This document shows positions 1 to 10,659 of a DNA stretch of 64,000 bases, one piece after another. The translations under genes were made by a program, and so were the position numbers. Where the stretch lies: NCBI RefSeq assembly GCF_000209165.1, contig NC_009068.1:992001-1056000 (forward strand), written 5' to 3'. The notes under the pieces were generated by a model. That model did not search any database, was not told the DNA's origin, and saw only the letters and a program-made list of their open reading frames with translations. Position 1 is the first letter of the stretch, and every line of letters starts with the position of its first letter. Source of the stretch: Scheffersomyces stipitis CBS 6054. Its lineage: Eukaryota > Ascomycota > Pichiomycetes > Serinales > Debaryomycetaceae.

Positions 1-1695
<1,695 letters not shown>

Positions 1696-2955
1696 TTAGA
1701 GAATCAACAAGACTCCACCGAAAGCAAGTGATTGCAAAAAGAAAATCATTTTGATCATGGGATTGCTCAAGCGGCTTCCTGCCACGGATGGAGCTCCATT
1801 CGTTGCCGTAGAACTGGACTTAGATTGAGTAGTAGTTGCAGAAGTGCTTCCAGTAACAACTTGATCTTTGTTTTTCTCCGAAGTTGTAGCAGTAGCAGAT
1901 TTACTCGTAGAAGGGAAGATGAAGTCGTTCAATTCCTGGAAGAGACCCTTATCCTCTAAGCCAGTAATGATCTTACTCACAGCCGAGGCATACTTTCCTA
2001 AGAAGCTGAGATCCAAATTTCCTGACAAGAGCAGACCAACAGCATTGCTAATTAACTTAGGGTTAGCCAAGGCAGAACCTACAATTGCACTGATGTTAAT
2101 GGAGCTAAGATCAATATTGATGTGTGCAGTGTTGTAAATGTCAGATATCAAATCAGTTGTCATGTTGATATAGGCTGGGGTGGCAAGGAATCTCTTAACG
2201 GTGTAAGTCAAGAAGCTTGTTTCATTCAAGGCAGCAAGCAAGTCCAACGAGATGTTTTTAACCAATTGTGATTCAAGAATAGTGCCCACAACGTTGCTAG
2301 CAAAGGTTTCAAGAGATCCCTCGTTGGAAGCTCTTCTGAACACTTCGATGATTTCTTCTTGAGACATTGGTTCCAAGTACTCTCTCTTGGCAAATACACC
2401 CTTGAGAAGGAACCAAATCTCAGTCTTAAACGATAGAACAACGTCGTTAATCAAGTTCACCAAAACGGGTCTGAAACTGTCATCTAAGAGAATTCCGTCC
2501 AACAAGTTGGTGACGACTCCAGAATCAAGAACAGCACCGACAATGGCGGTAACATTAACAGAACCGCTGAGCGACGAAGCAGCACTCGTTAAATCAGCAA
2601 GACTGATGTTGGAAGCACCAATGAAATCGATCAAACCACTGGTGAGATTGGCAAGGGTCTGAATTCTGTCAGGATGGCCAGCTACTTGGTCCAAAACGTC
2701 CCAGATGATCTCTGATCTGTTGAGCAATTCCAAGAGTCCAGCAATAGTCTGAACGTCTCTCTTGGAGAGCTCGTTGGAGGAGTCGAGAAGTTCGTAATAT
2801 GTGTCTATTTGGTCGTAGCTGAGACTGTTGTCCATGAACTCTTCCCAATATTCGGATATGTCGAAAATAGCATCTTCTACAGGTATAGCCATGGGCACGG
2901 CTACAGCCATGGGTATAAGCATGCAACAAAAGGATACTATGGATGCGAATCTCAT
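1696..2955 (-). CDS. OP4-like secreted protein, probably GPI-anchored
   Basis: A 419-residue protein resembling the Candida OP4 (opaque-phase-specific) family. It starts with a signal peptide (residues 1 to about 20, hydrophobic, ending AVAVP). A Kex2-type KR site follows (ELSKRD, about residue 66). Next come repeated amphipathic blocks of the type I-x-DVL-x-x-[I/V]-x(3)-P-x-x-I-x-x-L, rich in Leu, Ile and Asn-linked glycosylation sequons. A second KREYLEP site lies near residue 190. The C-terminus is a Ser/Thr-rich stretch followed by a hydrophobic tail ending GGVLLIL, the pattern of a GPI-anchor signal. Two more members of this family lie in the window, one divergent from this gene across 1.1 kb. 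The molecular function is unknown. Family membership is by pattern recognition; the GPI anchor is inference. Confidence 0.7.
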   Translation of the reverse strand: MRFASIVSFCCMLIPMAVAVPMAIPVEDAIFDISEYWEEFMDNSLSYDQIDTYYELLDSSNELSKRDVQTIAGLLELLNRSEIIWDVLDQVAGHPDRIQTLANLTSGLIDFIGASNISLADLTSAASSLSGSVNVTAIVGAVLDSGVVTNLLDGILLDDSFRPVLVNLINDVVLSFKTEIWFLLKGVFAKREYLEPMSQEEIIEVFRRASNEGSLETFASNVVGTILESQLVKNISLDLLAALNETSFLTYTVKRFLATPAYINMTTDLISDIYNTAHINIDLSSINISAIVGSALANPKLISNAVGLLLSGNLDLSFLGKYASAVSKIITGLEDKGLFQELNDFIFPSTSKSATATTSEKNKDQVVTGSTSATTTQSKSSSTATNGAPSVAGSRLSNPMIKMIFFLQSLAFGGVLLIL

Positions 2956-4093
2956 GTCGTTAACGGAAGATGAAAGTGATGGGAGGTCTTTGTTGCTGAT
3001 GTTAATGTAGTTGATTAGTAGTAGCTGGAATAGGTTTTCGTGGCTAGTAGGTTCGATAAATAAATAGCTGCAATAGGAGAGAAGGCACTACGTCGATAGA
3101 TGATATTGGTAAAAGTTGAAGTAAAAGAAGAGGTCCGAAAGAGATCCGAAAGGGACGGATACTAAAAATTATATAAACGAATTGCAAATTCTATAATTGG
3201 AGAAATGGACAACAGTAAGTTGTCAGGATGAGATGCAAAATGTATGAATTGGGTAACTTTGAAGGCACAAGAGCAATTGCGACTCCCTCGGCAGGTCCAA
3301 CTGTGTGTAAAAAAAGCCTAGAGGCAGCAAAGCCTACTACACGAACTGGAAGTTTCCTTTTTAGTGGTTTTCAGTGGGTGAAAAATCTGTGTGGGCCCTG
3401 AATTCACCGCTTATAGTCTTCAAATATTGCCTATTCTGTTCAAATGTGCTTCCTTTCCCGTATCAGGGAAAGTAATTAGAGCTGCTGCACTATTTGTGAT
3501 TCATTTCCTAATCCGGCTAAGAGTCTGCAGCACTAAGAGAGATTATGTTATATGCAGGTATTTATTCCCCGAACAATAGATTCTCTCTTTAACTAGTACC
3601 ACTCAGAAAATGCTAGTTTACAAGGTTGTTTAGCAAGTTCTGCTGAGGTGATGAGCAGGAGGTCATTTACCTAGAATGGCCTGATATCTTTGGAGAAGCA
3701 GCCTTATTCCACTTACTGAACCGTGAGGTAAACTGCTGTGAGTTGCTGCGACGCGATTGCAAAAAAGCATGAGCTACGAGCGGGCAGAAAATATTTGGCA
3801 TACAAAATAGTGTTTGTGTGCAGGTAACAGATTCATGTCACATGATTGCAAATTTCCGTTTCAGGAAAACTTCTGAAGACCATTTTCTTTTCTTCATTCT
3901 TGCCTCGAGCTACCAAAAGTCTGAAAGTAGTTATTAAGTTTGTACTCCTCTCTTCATTTAATAAAACCTTCGACTCTTCCTGAAATTTTTCGGAAGAGTT
4001 TTCAAACTGGACTTTTCCACCGCAAGCTTTCTTACTTCTATTCTCATAGCACTTGTTGAAATACCCTACGATATTGGAAAGATAGCGTGAAGC
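2956..4093. promoter_or_regulatory. Shared divergent promoter region of two OP4-like genes
   Basis: 1138 bp between divergently transcribed family members, with no coding sequence. A minus-strand TATA-like element (TTTATATAA, 3177-3169) sits about 215 bp upstream of the minus gene. Just beside it the octamer TCCGAAAG occurs twice, 11 bp apart (about 3134-3152), followed by GGGACGGAT; CGG/CCG triplets like these could be zinc-cluster factor sites, which is speculation. Confidence 0.4.
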
Positions 4094-5143
4094 ATGAAGT
4101 TCTCCACAGTTCTTTCCGTGGCACTTCCAGTGCTTGGTGTTGCAGCTGGGTCTGTAGAACAAGCAACCAGCGACTTATTTGAGCTTCCCAACATAGAAGA
4201 CACTTTACAAAGCTACATAGATGGATTCCTTGAGGGAACGCAGGATATGCTCAGCAAGAGAGCAGACGAGAATGCAACTGTAGACACAATTGCAAATATC
4301 TTGGTTGAAGTCAACAAGTCCGGAGTCATTTTTCAAGTTCTTGACGAGATCGCCAACTCTCCTCAGCAGATTGATAATCTAGCTAATATCATTCTCAACT
4401 TGACTTCTTCGGTCTCGAATTTGGACTCATTGGGGCTTCTGTTTACAGGTATTGATCTCTCTGGTTTGAACATCACCGAAATCATTGATCAGTTGTTGGA
4501 TTCTGGTCTCGTGTGGCAGACCTTAGACGAAATCTTCAAACAAGAATTCTGGAGAAATAGAATCGCGGCCAGTGTAGGAAACCTTCTTGGATCTCCTGAT
4601 AACGTTTACATCCCCAAAATCTTGGTTGACTTGGGTGCGGGTCAGAAGTTGACAGTCGAATACTTGGCGAAAGTTGTAAACACCAAAAGCAAGGCTTCCA
4701 ATGCCAACTCCAACAGCAAATATGTTGTGTTTGGAGAGAGAGACGAAGGTGGTCAGTACGCTGGCTCTCTCAACACCTTCGTAAGTAATGTAGTAAACCA
4801 AATTATTGGTTCACTGGCTCTCGGACTGGGTTTGGACGTGATTTTTGCTGCATTGAAGAAAGCAGATATTGTCACTCCAATCGTTGTGAACTTCTTGGAA
4901 GACAAGGCTGTGGGCCAAATGGTATACACTCTTGTCGGAGACTTGTACCGTGGAGGACTCTTCGACAACCTTGACTTAGACTACTATTACTCTAAATTGA
5001 AAAAAGATGGAACCTTATCTATGCTCATTCAGGTTGCCCTAACAGACGAGACTTACTCTCCTGGTCTCGCTTTGATTCTTAAGCAGATGGAAGACCTGGG
5101 AGTTTTCGCGCAGATTAGAGCGAACCTCTACGGAGGAAAGTAG
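4094..5143 (+). CDS. OP4-like secreted protein
   Basis: 349 residues with an N-terminal signal peptide (MKFSTVLSVALPVLGVAAGS). A KR site follows in MLSKRADENATVDTIA. Then come the same helical repeats as the gene at 1696-2955, for example VIFQVLDEIANSPQQIDNLANIILNL and a second copy around residues 128-150. A later KYVVFGERDEGG stretch precedes a second set of repeats. Unlike its divergent neighbour it has no Ser/Thr-rich stalk or hydrophobic tail and ends LGVFAQIRANLYGGK, so it looks soluble and secreted. It converges with PHO87 (373 bp gap). Function unknown; the closest described relative I can name is C. albicans OP4. Confidence 0.7.
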   Translation: MKFSTVLSVALPVLGVAAGSVEQATSDLFELPNIEDTLQSYIDGFLEGTQDMLSKRADENATVDTIANILVEVNKSGVIFQVLDEIANSPQQIDNLANIILNLTSSVSNLDSLGLLFTGIDLSGLNITEIIDQLLDSGLVWQTLDEIFKQEFWRNRIAASVGNLLGSPDNVYIPKILVDLGAGQKLTVEYLAKVVNTKSKASNANSNSKYVVFGERDEGGQYAGSLNTFVSNVVNQIIGSLALGLGLDVIFAALKKADIVTPIVVNFLEDKAVGQMVYTLVGDLYRGGLFDNLDLDYYYSKLKKDGTLSMLIQVALTDETYSPGLALILKQMEDLGVFAQIRANLYGGK

Positions 5144-5516
5144 TAGAATCTCGTCAGATACAGAAAGATATTACTTCCAGTAACGAACTCCCAGATGATG
5201 AACCACATTTTATTTCTGAAAGCCACCTCGATTGAAGTATAATACGCTTCCTTTTGCCCCCTTTACCACCATATTATCTATATTTCTAATCTCAAAAATG
5301 GCGATAACGATACATTGGCTGGTTTTATACTTATACCTTCGCATAATATTATAGTAATTAAACATTTATTTTAGTACAAACTTCGTAGAATAAAACAAGA
5401 AATGGGAAACTTTTGGAGGTTGAAACCAAAATTCTATAGTGTGATGAACATTTAACAAAAACCAACCTAATGCAATGAATGAAAAAAACAAAAAAACAAC
5501 AAAATAAAACGTCCTT
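5144..5516. other. Convergent 3' flank, no gene seen
   Basis: AT-rich 373 bp between the stop codons of the OP4-like gene and PHO87; expected to hold both 3' UTRs and polyadenylation signals. No open frame of note. Confidence 0.5.
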
Positions 5517-8468
5517 TTAGAATTTAATGGCAGACATGATACCGTAACCAACGGTAATAACGATAATGTATGCAATTATAGATGCTGGAACACCTCTGGT
5601 GATAAATGTGTTGACGGTTAAGTAGTTCTTTCCTACTTCGTCTCGCATACTGATCGCTGTGACATTAGGGAAACCTGATGTTGGCAATCCCATTGCCGAG
5701 GAAGCAATCATAGCAGTACCCATGACCAAGATCAAAGGATGAGGATGAGGCAAGGCATCGCCGACTTCCTTGACCAATGGCAAAATGATCAAAGCAGCAA
5801 CAGTGTGAGAGACAAAAGTAGCAATGACCAACATCAAGATACCGAAGATGATAAGAATGACAAAGACATCAAAGTGCATGATTTTCTTCTGTAAGGCCAT
5901 AGCGATGGTACCTAATAATCCAGAAGAGCTGACAGCTTTACCTAAGGCAATACCACCCATAGCCAAAAGAACAATGGACCATGGGTAGTTGTTGATATCA
6001 TCAGTCTTCAACAAACCAGTACCAAAGAATAAGACGATTGGAATGAATGAGATTTGACCAGCTTCACCGAAAGTGCCCGAAATCTTAGTCATGACACACC
6101 ATAATAAGATGGTGAGAATGGTGACAATACTAACAAAGTATTGCTTGGTGGTGAACTTTTCTCTGATTGGCTTGTAGGCCTTTAATTTAATATTGTTGAT
6201 CTTGAAAGTGAAGATCAACATCAACCAGATACCTATCAAGGAAAGTATGGATACTGGAATAGAAACTGCAAACCACTTTCCCCAACCTGGATTTGGGTCC
6301 ATATACTGAAGAGCAACAACGTTTTGAGGAGATGAAATTGGAGAAGACATACCAGCAACATTAGCAGCCAAAGCAATACCCAAAACCATAACCTGAGCCA
6401 CTGGAGAGTCTGTAGGGACACTTCTCAAGACCGGTTGAATTAACGAGAAACACAAGACTGGGGCAGCGACGTTGGAAATCCACATCGACAAGAACAAGGC
6501 TACGGACATGATGGAAATCAAAACGTTACGAGGCTTGGTACCAGCAAAAGCTAAGATGTAAGAAGACAAGACCTTGGCTATGTTGTACTTAGATAATGCA
6601 GCAGCCAAAGTAAAACCACCGATTAAGATCATGATAGTAGAGTTCCACATGGTTGACAAGATGTACTGCGAAGCAGTTACACCATCCATAGGTTCGTCAG
6701 AGCCATCAACTTTACAAACCTTCATGGTGACAACTAACAATGGAATGAGAAGAGCAGTGGTGAACAATGGTAAAGCTTCAGAAGCCCAGAGCATAGCAGC
6801 AGCGACCAAAAGAGCCAAACAACGAGCTTGAACAGGATCGTTGAAGGTTTTAACTGTCAATAAGACAATAAAAACTATGATTATGATCAGCAACTTGATC
6901 ATTTGGGTGGTGAAGAAGAATGAAGGGACTTTGACATGGCTATAGCCGAACAACGAGAAGGGCAAGTTGATCGTGGTAAGTTTCATGTTCAAGAGTGAGT
7001 TCTGCAAACCTTCATCGCCCATCTTGGCCTGGTTGGAGTCTACATTGAGGTCCAAGTTGTAGGACTTCTTTTCCAACGATAACAAATCCTTCCAGACGGT
7101 GTTACGTTCCCAAACGATGTGATCACGCAAATGGGATCTCAAGTCGTTCTTCACACTTTCCAAGTCTTCCTTCGTGGCTCTGGGAGTCAATCTGTTGGAG
7201 AGGTAAGCGTAAATCTTGACAATCTGATTCAATTTGTAGTCCAAGTCTTCAATAGTTTCTGGGTAGAAGACACGGGAATTGTTGGGCAAGTAGTTCTGGA
7301 TGAAGTCGTCTTTGATGGAGTAGTTACAAGTTTTGTCGAACTTCTTACAGATTTTGGTGAAGCCTACTCTATTCAACTCGATGAACGACTTCAATTCCGA
7401 GAGGTTGATGAAGAGAGTGATGGACTTCTTCTTCAACGTAATCTTCTTCTGTTGCTTGACATTGAAGTCTGTGTGAGACAACAAGACGGAATCTTCGCTG
7501 TGGTTGTCTTCATCGTCATCATCGTCGTCATCATCATCGTCTTCGTCTTCATCAATGTGAATATGAGATTGTTTTTCCAAGTCTCCGTGGTGATCAGCAT
7601 CGTAATCGTTGCCCAAATGGTTGATGTGGTCAAAAACAGAGGCGTTTGTTGTGACTCTGGTGAGAGTCGACTTGATGTGGTACTGGTGGTGGTCATCAGC
7701 ATTAACAATTTCAGGGTTTTCGTAGTGATAAGCCTGGGTGAACTTGAAAACCTCGTCAATATTGACGTTGTTTGCTTCCAAGTCTTTGATCAAGTTGTCG
7801 TAGCCAGTGAACACTTGCTGTTCCTTTGTCTGGTAGAACTCGTTGATCTTCAGCAACTGGATCAATAACTGCTTGGAAAACACCTTCAAAGGGTCAAAAG
7901 CGGTGGTGGCCGGACTAGAGTAGTCGTTTTCCGAGGCTGCAGGCGATTGCGCATGCACTTGCGAAGTGAAGGAAACTATAGTCGAATTGTCGACTTCTAC
8001 TGTGAAAGCTTCAGTAGAAGATTTCTTGGAGTTGTCCTCTATCATCTCAGTAGCAGAAGACATTGACCCGACGGCCTTCTCCAAGTCAGTAGTAGTGGAG
8101 CCAGAAACCGAGGCATTTTCAGGAATAGCAGGCGAACTCTTCTTGAAGCGGTTGATAAATTTTTTCTTGAAGCGAGATGAGCTTGTAGGCTGTTTTTCAT
8201 CTTCGTAGATGATATCGTCGTCATCGTCGTCCTCTTCAGCCTCAGCAGCGGTTCTAGCACTTTTCTTGAACTTGTAGGTCTCTACCAAGTCGGAAACGGT
8301 TGTTCTGTTAACGTTGTCTACTGGAACCGAGCCGTCTTTGGGAGCGTTAGCGACCTGCAACTGGTCTTGCTGCAACTTGTAGATGACTTTTTTGAGCGCC
8401 GGATAATTGACATAGTTGTCCTGCCATTCCGGAACTGCGTTGAACTTGAGCGAATGTGAAAACTTCAT
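5517..8468 (-). CDS. PHO87: Low-affinity phosphate transporter, PHO87/PHO90 type (SPX + DASS transporter)
   Basis: 983 residues. The N-terminus MKFSHSLKFNAVPEWQDNYV is a textbook SPX start, and the SPX domain extends to about residue 400 with a long inserted acidic run (about 10 consecutive Asp near residue 315). From about residue 515 there are roughly a dozen hydrophobic segments typical of the DASS/SLC13 permeases, with conserved patches such as ISNVAAPVLCF, GMSSPISSPQNVVALQYM and SSAMGLPTSGFPNV near the end. In S. cerevisiae, Pho87 and Pho90 import phosphate at the plasma membrane with low affinity, and SPX restrains them. S. cerevisiae Pho87 is 923 residues. PHO87 and PHO90 cannot be told apart by eye. 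ATG at 8468 is supported by the SPX start. Its promoter contains several CACGTG-like sites (see 8616-8801). Confidence 0.93.
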   Translation of the reverse strand: MKFSHSLKFNAVPEWQDNYVNYPALKKVIYKLQQDQLQVANAPKDGSVPVDNVNRTTVSDLVETYKFKKSARTAAEAEEDDDDDDIIYEDEKQPTSSSRFKKKFINRFKKSSPAIPENASVSGSTTTDLEKAVGSMSSATEMIEDNSKKSSTEAFTVEVDNSTIVSFTSQVHAQSPAASENDYSSPATTAFDPLKVFSKQLLIQLLKINEFYQTKEQQVFTGYDNLIKDLEANNVNIDEVFKFTQAYHYENPEIVNADDHHQYHIKSTLTRVTTNASVFDHINHLGNDYDADHHGDLEKQSHIHIDEDEDDDDDDDDDDEDNHSEDSVLLSHTDFNVKQQKKITLKKKSITLFINLSELKSFIELNRVGFTKICKKFDKTCNYSIKDDFIQNYLPNNSRVFYPETIEDLDYKLNQIVKIYAYLSNRLTPRATKEDLESVKNDLRSHLRDHIVWERNTVWKDLLSLEKKSYNLDLNVDSNQAKMGDEGLQNSLLNMKLTTINLPFSLFGYSHVKVPSFFFTTQMIKLLIIIIVFIVLLTVKTFNDPVQARCLALLVAAAMLWASEALPLFTTALLIPLLVVTMKVCKVDGSDEPMDGVTASQYILSTMWNSTIMILIGGFTLAAALSKYNIAKVLSSYILAFAGTKPRNVLISIMSVALFLSMWISNVAAPVLCFSLIQPVLRSVPTDSPVAQVMVLGIALAANVAGMSSPISSPQNVVALQYMDPNPGWGKWFAVSIPVSILSLIGIWLMLIFTFKINNIKLKAYKPIREKFTTKQYFVSIVTILTILLWCVMTKISGTFGEAGQISFIPIVLFFGTGLLKTDDINNYPWSIVLLAMGGIALGKAVSSSGLLGTIAMALQKKIMHFDVFVILIIFGILMLVIATFVSHTVAALIILPLVKEVGDALPHPHPLILVMGTAMIASSAMGLPTSGFPNVTAISMRDEVGKNYLTVNTFITRGVPASIIAYIIVITVGYGIMSAIKF

Positions 8469-8615
8469 CTTGCAACAGATATCAGATTTTAGGGTGTTAA
8501 CCTCGTGTGACTACCTTCCTGATTGAGCGTAACTCTGAGCCAGCTGTCAAACCAACAGTATTATTTAGATAAGTGACAGTAAAAGGATTGGCAAGCAAAA
8601 AGGATCTTGGATTAG

Positions 8616-8801
8616 GCCCACGTTGTCACCACGAAATTTCTTAACTATGAGAAAAGAAAAGAACCATCGAGGAATTTGGCAAACCCTCGTGTGATCCTTA
8701 ACTACTCTTGGCCAGACAACGTGGGCTGGGCTTTCTGGCATAATAATTTTTCTGTAAAGGATTGCTGCTGGATCTGAGTGAGACTTGAGAACCCACGTGG
8801 G
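8616..8801. promoter_or_regulatory. Cluster of Pho4/Cbf1-type E-boxes upstream of PHO87
   Basis: Three elements lie 150-330 bp upstream of the PHO87 ATG: GCCCACGTTGTC (8616-8627), its exact reverse complement GACAACGTGGGC (8715-8726), and the perfect palindrome CCCACGTGGG (8792-8801). A fourth CACGTG lies at 9183-9188. CACGTG/CACGTT flanked by G is the known binding preference of Pho4 in S. cerevisiae, and Cbf1 also binds CACGTG. The elements are seen directly; factor and function are inferred. Confidence 0.5.
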
Positions 8802-9341
8802 CTTTTTGTACTGCGGTATGGATACACTGTTGTTGTGGTAGTGCACGACCTCTCCATTTTGCATTGCTGTGCGGAGGTTTTGTTAAATTGGTTCTGCAGC
8901 GTGGTTTCCGCTTCGGGCAGGCAAAAAGCATCTCATGGCTAAAAGTTTCTGTTTTTTTCTTAGCAGACCAAGCTACAAAATTTCACTTTCGCTAATAGAC
9001 AATTCCGTCTGGTTACTAGATTGAGTAGTCGCTCGTGTGACTGCTTTTCTCCAGCACGAGACCAAGAAGCAGAACCAGCTACCAACTTGGTCCAACAAAG
9101 AAAGGCAGGAGAAAGTATCTAAACATGAGAATATGAACTTCTGAATGTCCCCTACGTTTTGGTGCCTTCTTATCGTGTATCCCACGTGCCATGCGCCAGA
9201 CGCTGCTTGGAAAGCACAGAAGTTGCCCCGTACAAACGCAGACCAGATCCACCGTATCCTGTGCCGTAATTTGCTATCACACATGTGACACTACTGCAAG
9301 AAAGTGGAGCCGTCTGGGCCTGGGGCCCCCTCTCTCTCTCC

Positions 9342-9372
9342 TATATAAGTCTGGAGTTGTAGGTGCAACTCC
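9342..9372 (+). promoter_or_regulatory. Isolated TATA box followed by a small hairpin
   Basis: TATATAA at 9342-9348, preceded by a GC-rich block with GGGGCCCC and a CT run. It is followed by a 7-bp perfect hairpin, GGAGTTG-TAGGTG-CAACTCC (9353-9372). The next plus-strand gene starts 1.29 kb downstream, so this is either a distal DUG2 promoter or the promoter of a short unrecognised transcript. Confidence 0.3.
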
Positions 9373-10185
9373 ACAAAAGCTATTGTTCGGCCAATCGGTA
9401 TCTGGAGATGTGGACCAAGTGCAGGAGACAAGATAGAGATGAAAGTGGTTTCTGAACGTCATTGTACAGAAATACTGGAGAAGCTTACTAGGGTACAAAT
9501 CATAGAGTTGTGTTTCTGGTCACTTCACATTCCTTTCAGAATGGAATTGCAACTGTAGATAAGTGTATATTCTCTCTGAACAGCTCTGTTCCGTATTTCA
9601 GAGATGTTCTTTTTTCCTGGTAACCCAAACCCACTCGATACTATTTTATTCATCTCTTCCTGCTGCCCCAGAAACCTCTATACGATTTTAAGGACCTTAA
9701 GAAAAAGGAAACTTTCTTATCTATTCTCTATCTTAGTAACTATGATCTAATTTGGTACTTCAGTTCTTATCAGTTCAGATAATATGCACTGAGTTTGTTT
9801 GTGTCGATTGCAAAATCATTTTTCGCAGCAATTCTGCAAACTACTTCTGACGTCAAAATCATAGTGAAATATTCTAAATTCATATAGCCTACACAAATAT
9901 AAGCGAAGCAAGCAATTCCCAGCCAGACAACATTCTTCACGTAACCTGATGTTGCGAACAATCAATCTCGACTGTTTTCGGCGACATCTTCAGATTGTTA
10001 TCTTCCATTTCTCTCCACATAATTACAATCACTAAAATACCATCTACTCTTTCCACGACTTATGCACCTCCTTCACCATGAAATTACCATCAGTCACGCC
10101 CACTTCTAGTCGCCCTCCTTTCCTTACCATCCCATTTTCACATCTCCATCAAGACTCATCTTTACTTGAGGCACACGATACAATT

Positions 10186-10193
10186 TCACGTGA
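10186..10193. promoter_or_regulatory. Cbf1-type site TCACGTGA upstream of DUG2
   Basis: Palindromic TCACGTGA about 470 bp upstream of the DUG2 ATG. In S. cerevisiae, Cbf1-Met4 acts through TCACGTG on sulfur-assimilation genes, and glutathione breakdown is tied to sulfur need, so a regulatory role is plausible but unproven. Confidence 0.4.
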
Positions 10194-10659
10194 CCACTTA
10201 TCACCCACAATCTGCAGGCCCCATCGCCCATCGAGTCAGACTATATCTATCGCTGGTGTGGCTCTCTCTCCACACAAGACTAAGTCTTTTTCAGCCAAAC
10301 CACCTGACTAACCCCAAAACAGTATTATTCACCACTGGAACTCCAGCTCGCTAACACCACCTCATACTGCTTCTTGTACATAGCATTCTTGTTTGTTGGC
10401 TTTCTCGGCTGGTTTCAGTTTCATCATTTCTATCGTTGCATCAAGCCCAGTAATCAATATTTATACAAGAGATCCATCACAAAACACAAACAAATAAACT
10501 TATATGAATTTCCACGATTCAATCATCTCGAGTCATATCAAAATTATCCCATATCCAACTTCAATTATTGATATTTAACTATCTTCAAGAATTGAGTCAT
10601 AGCATTAAATACTTCAATATTCATCACGTAAACTATCGCGATTCATTTCTTTGCATACC

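Larger units (their letters stand above)
8469..10659. other. Long intergenic region between divergent PHO87 and DUG2
   Basis: 2.19 kb without a convincing gene. The PHO87-proximal part has E-box-like sites. Around 9320-9372 there is an isolated TATA box. The DUG2-proximal 600 bp is pyrimidine-rich and holds a TCACGTGA site. Short frames here (for example 9191-9436 and 10078-10311) look like chance. Confidence 0.5.

Noticed and set aside
7119..7868. 249-codon plus-strand frame opposite PHO87
   Set aside because: It lies wholly antisense to the conserved SPX coding sequence and translates to Val/Ile-rich sequence with no motifs. It arises from Asp/Glu/Lys-rich codons on the real strand.
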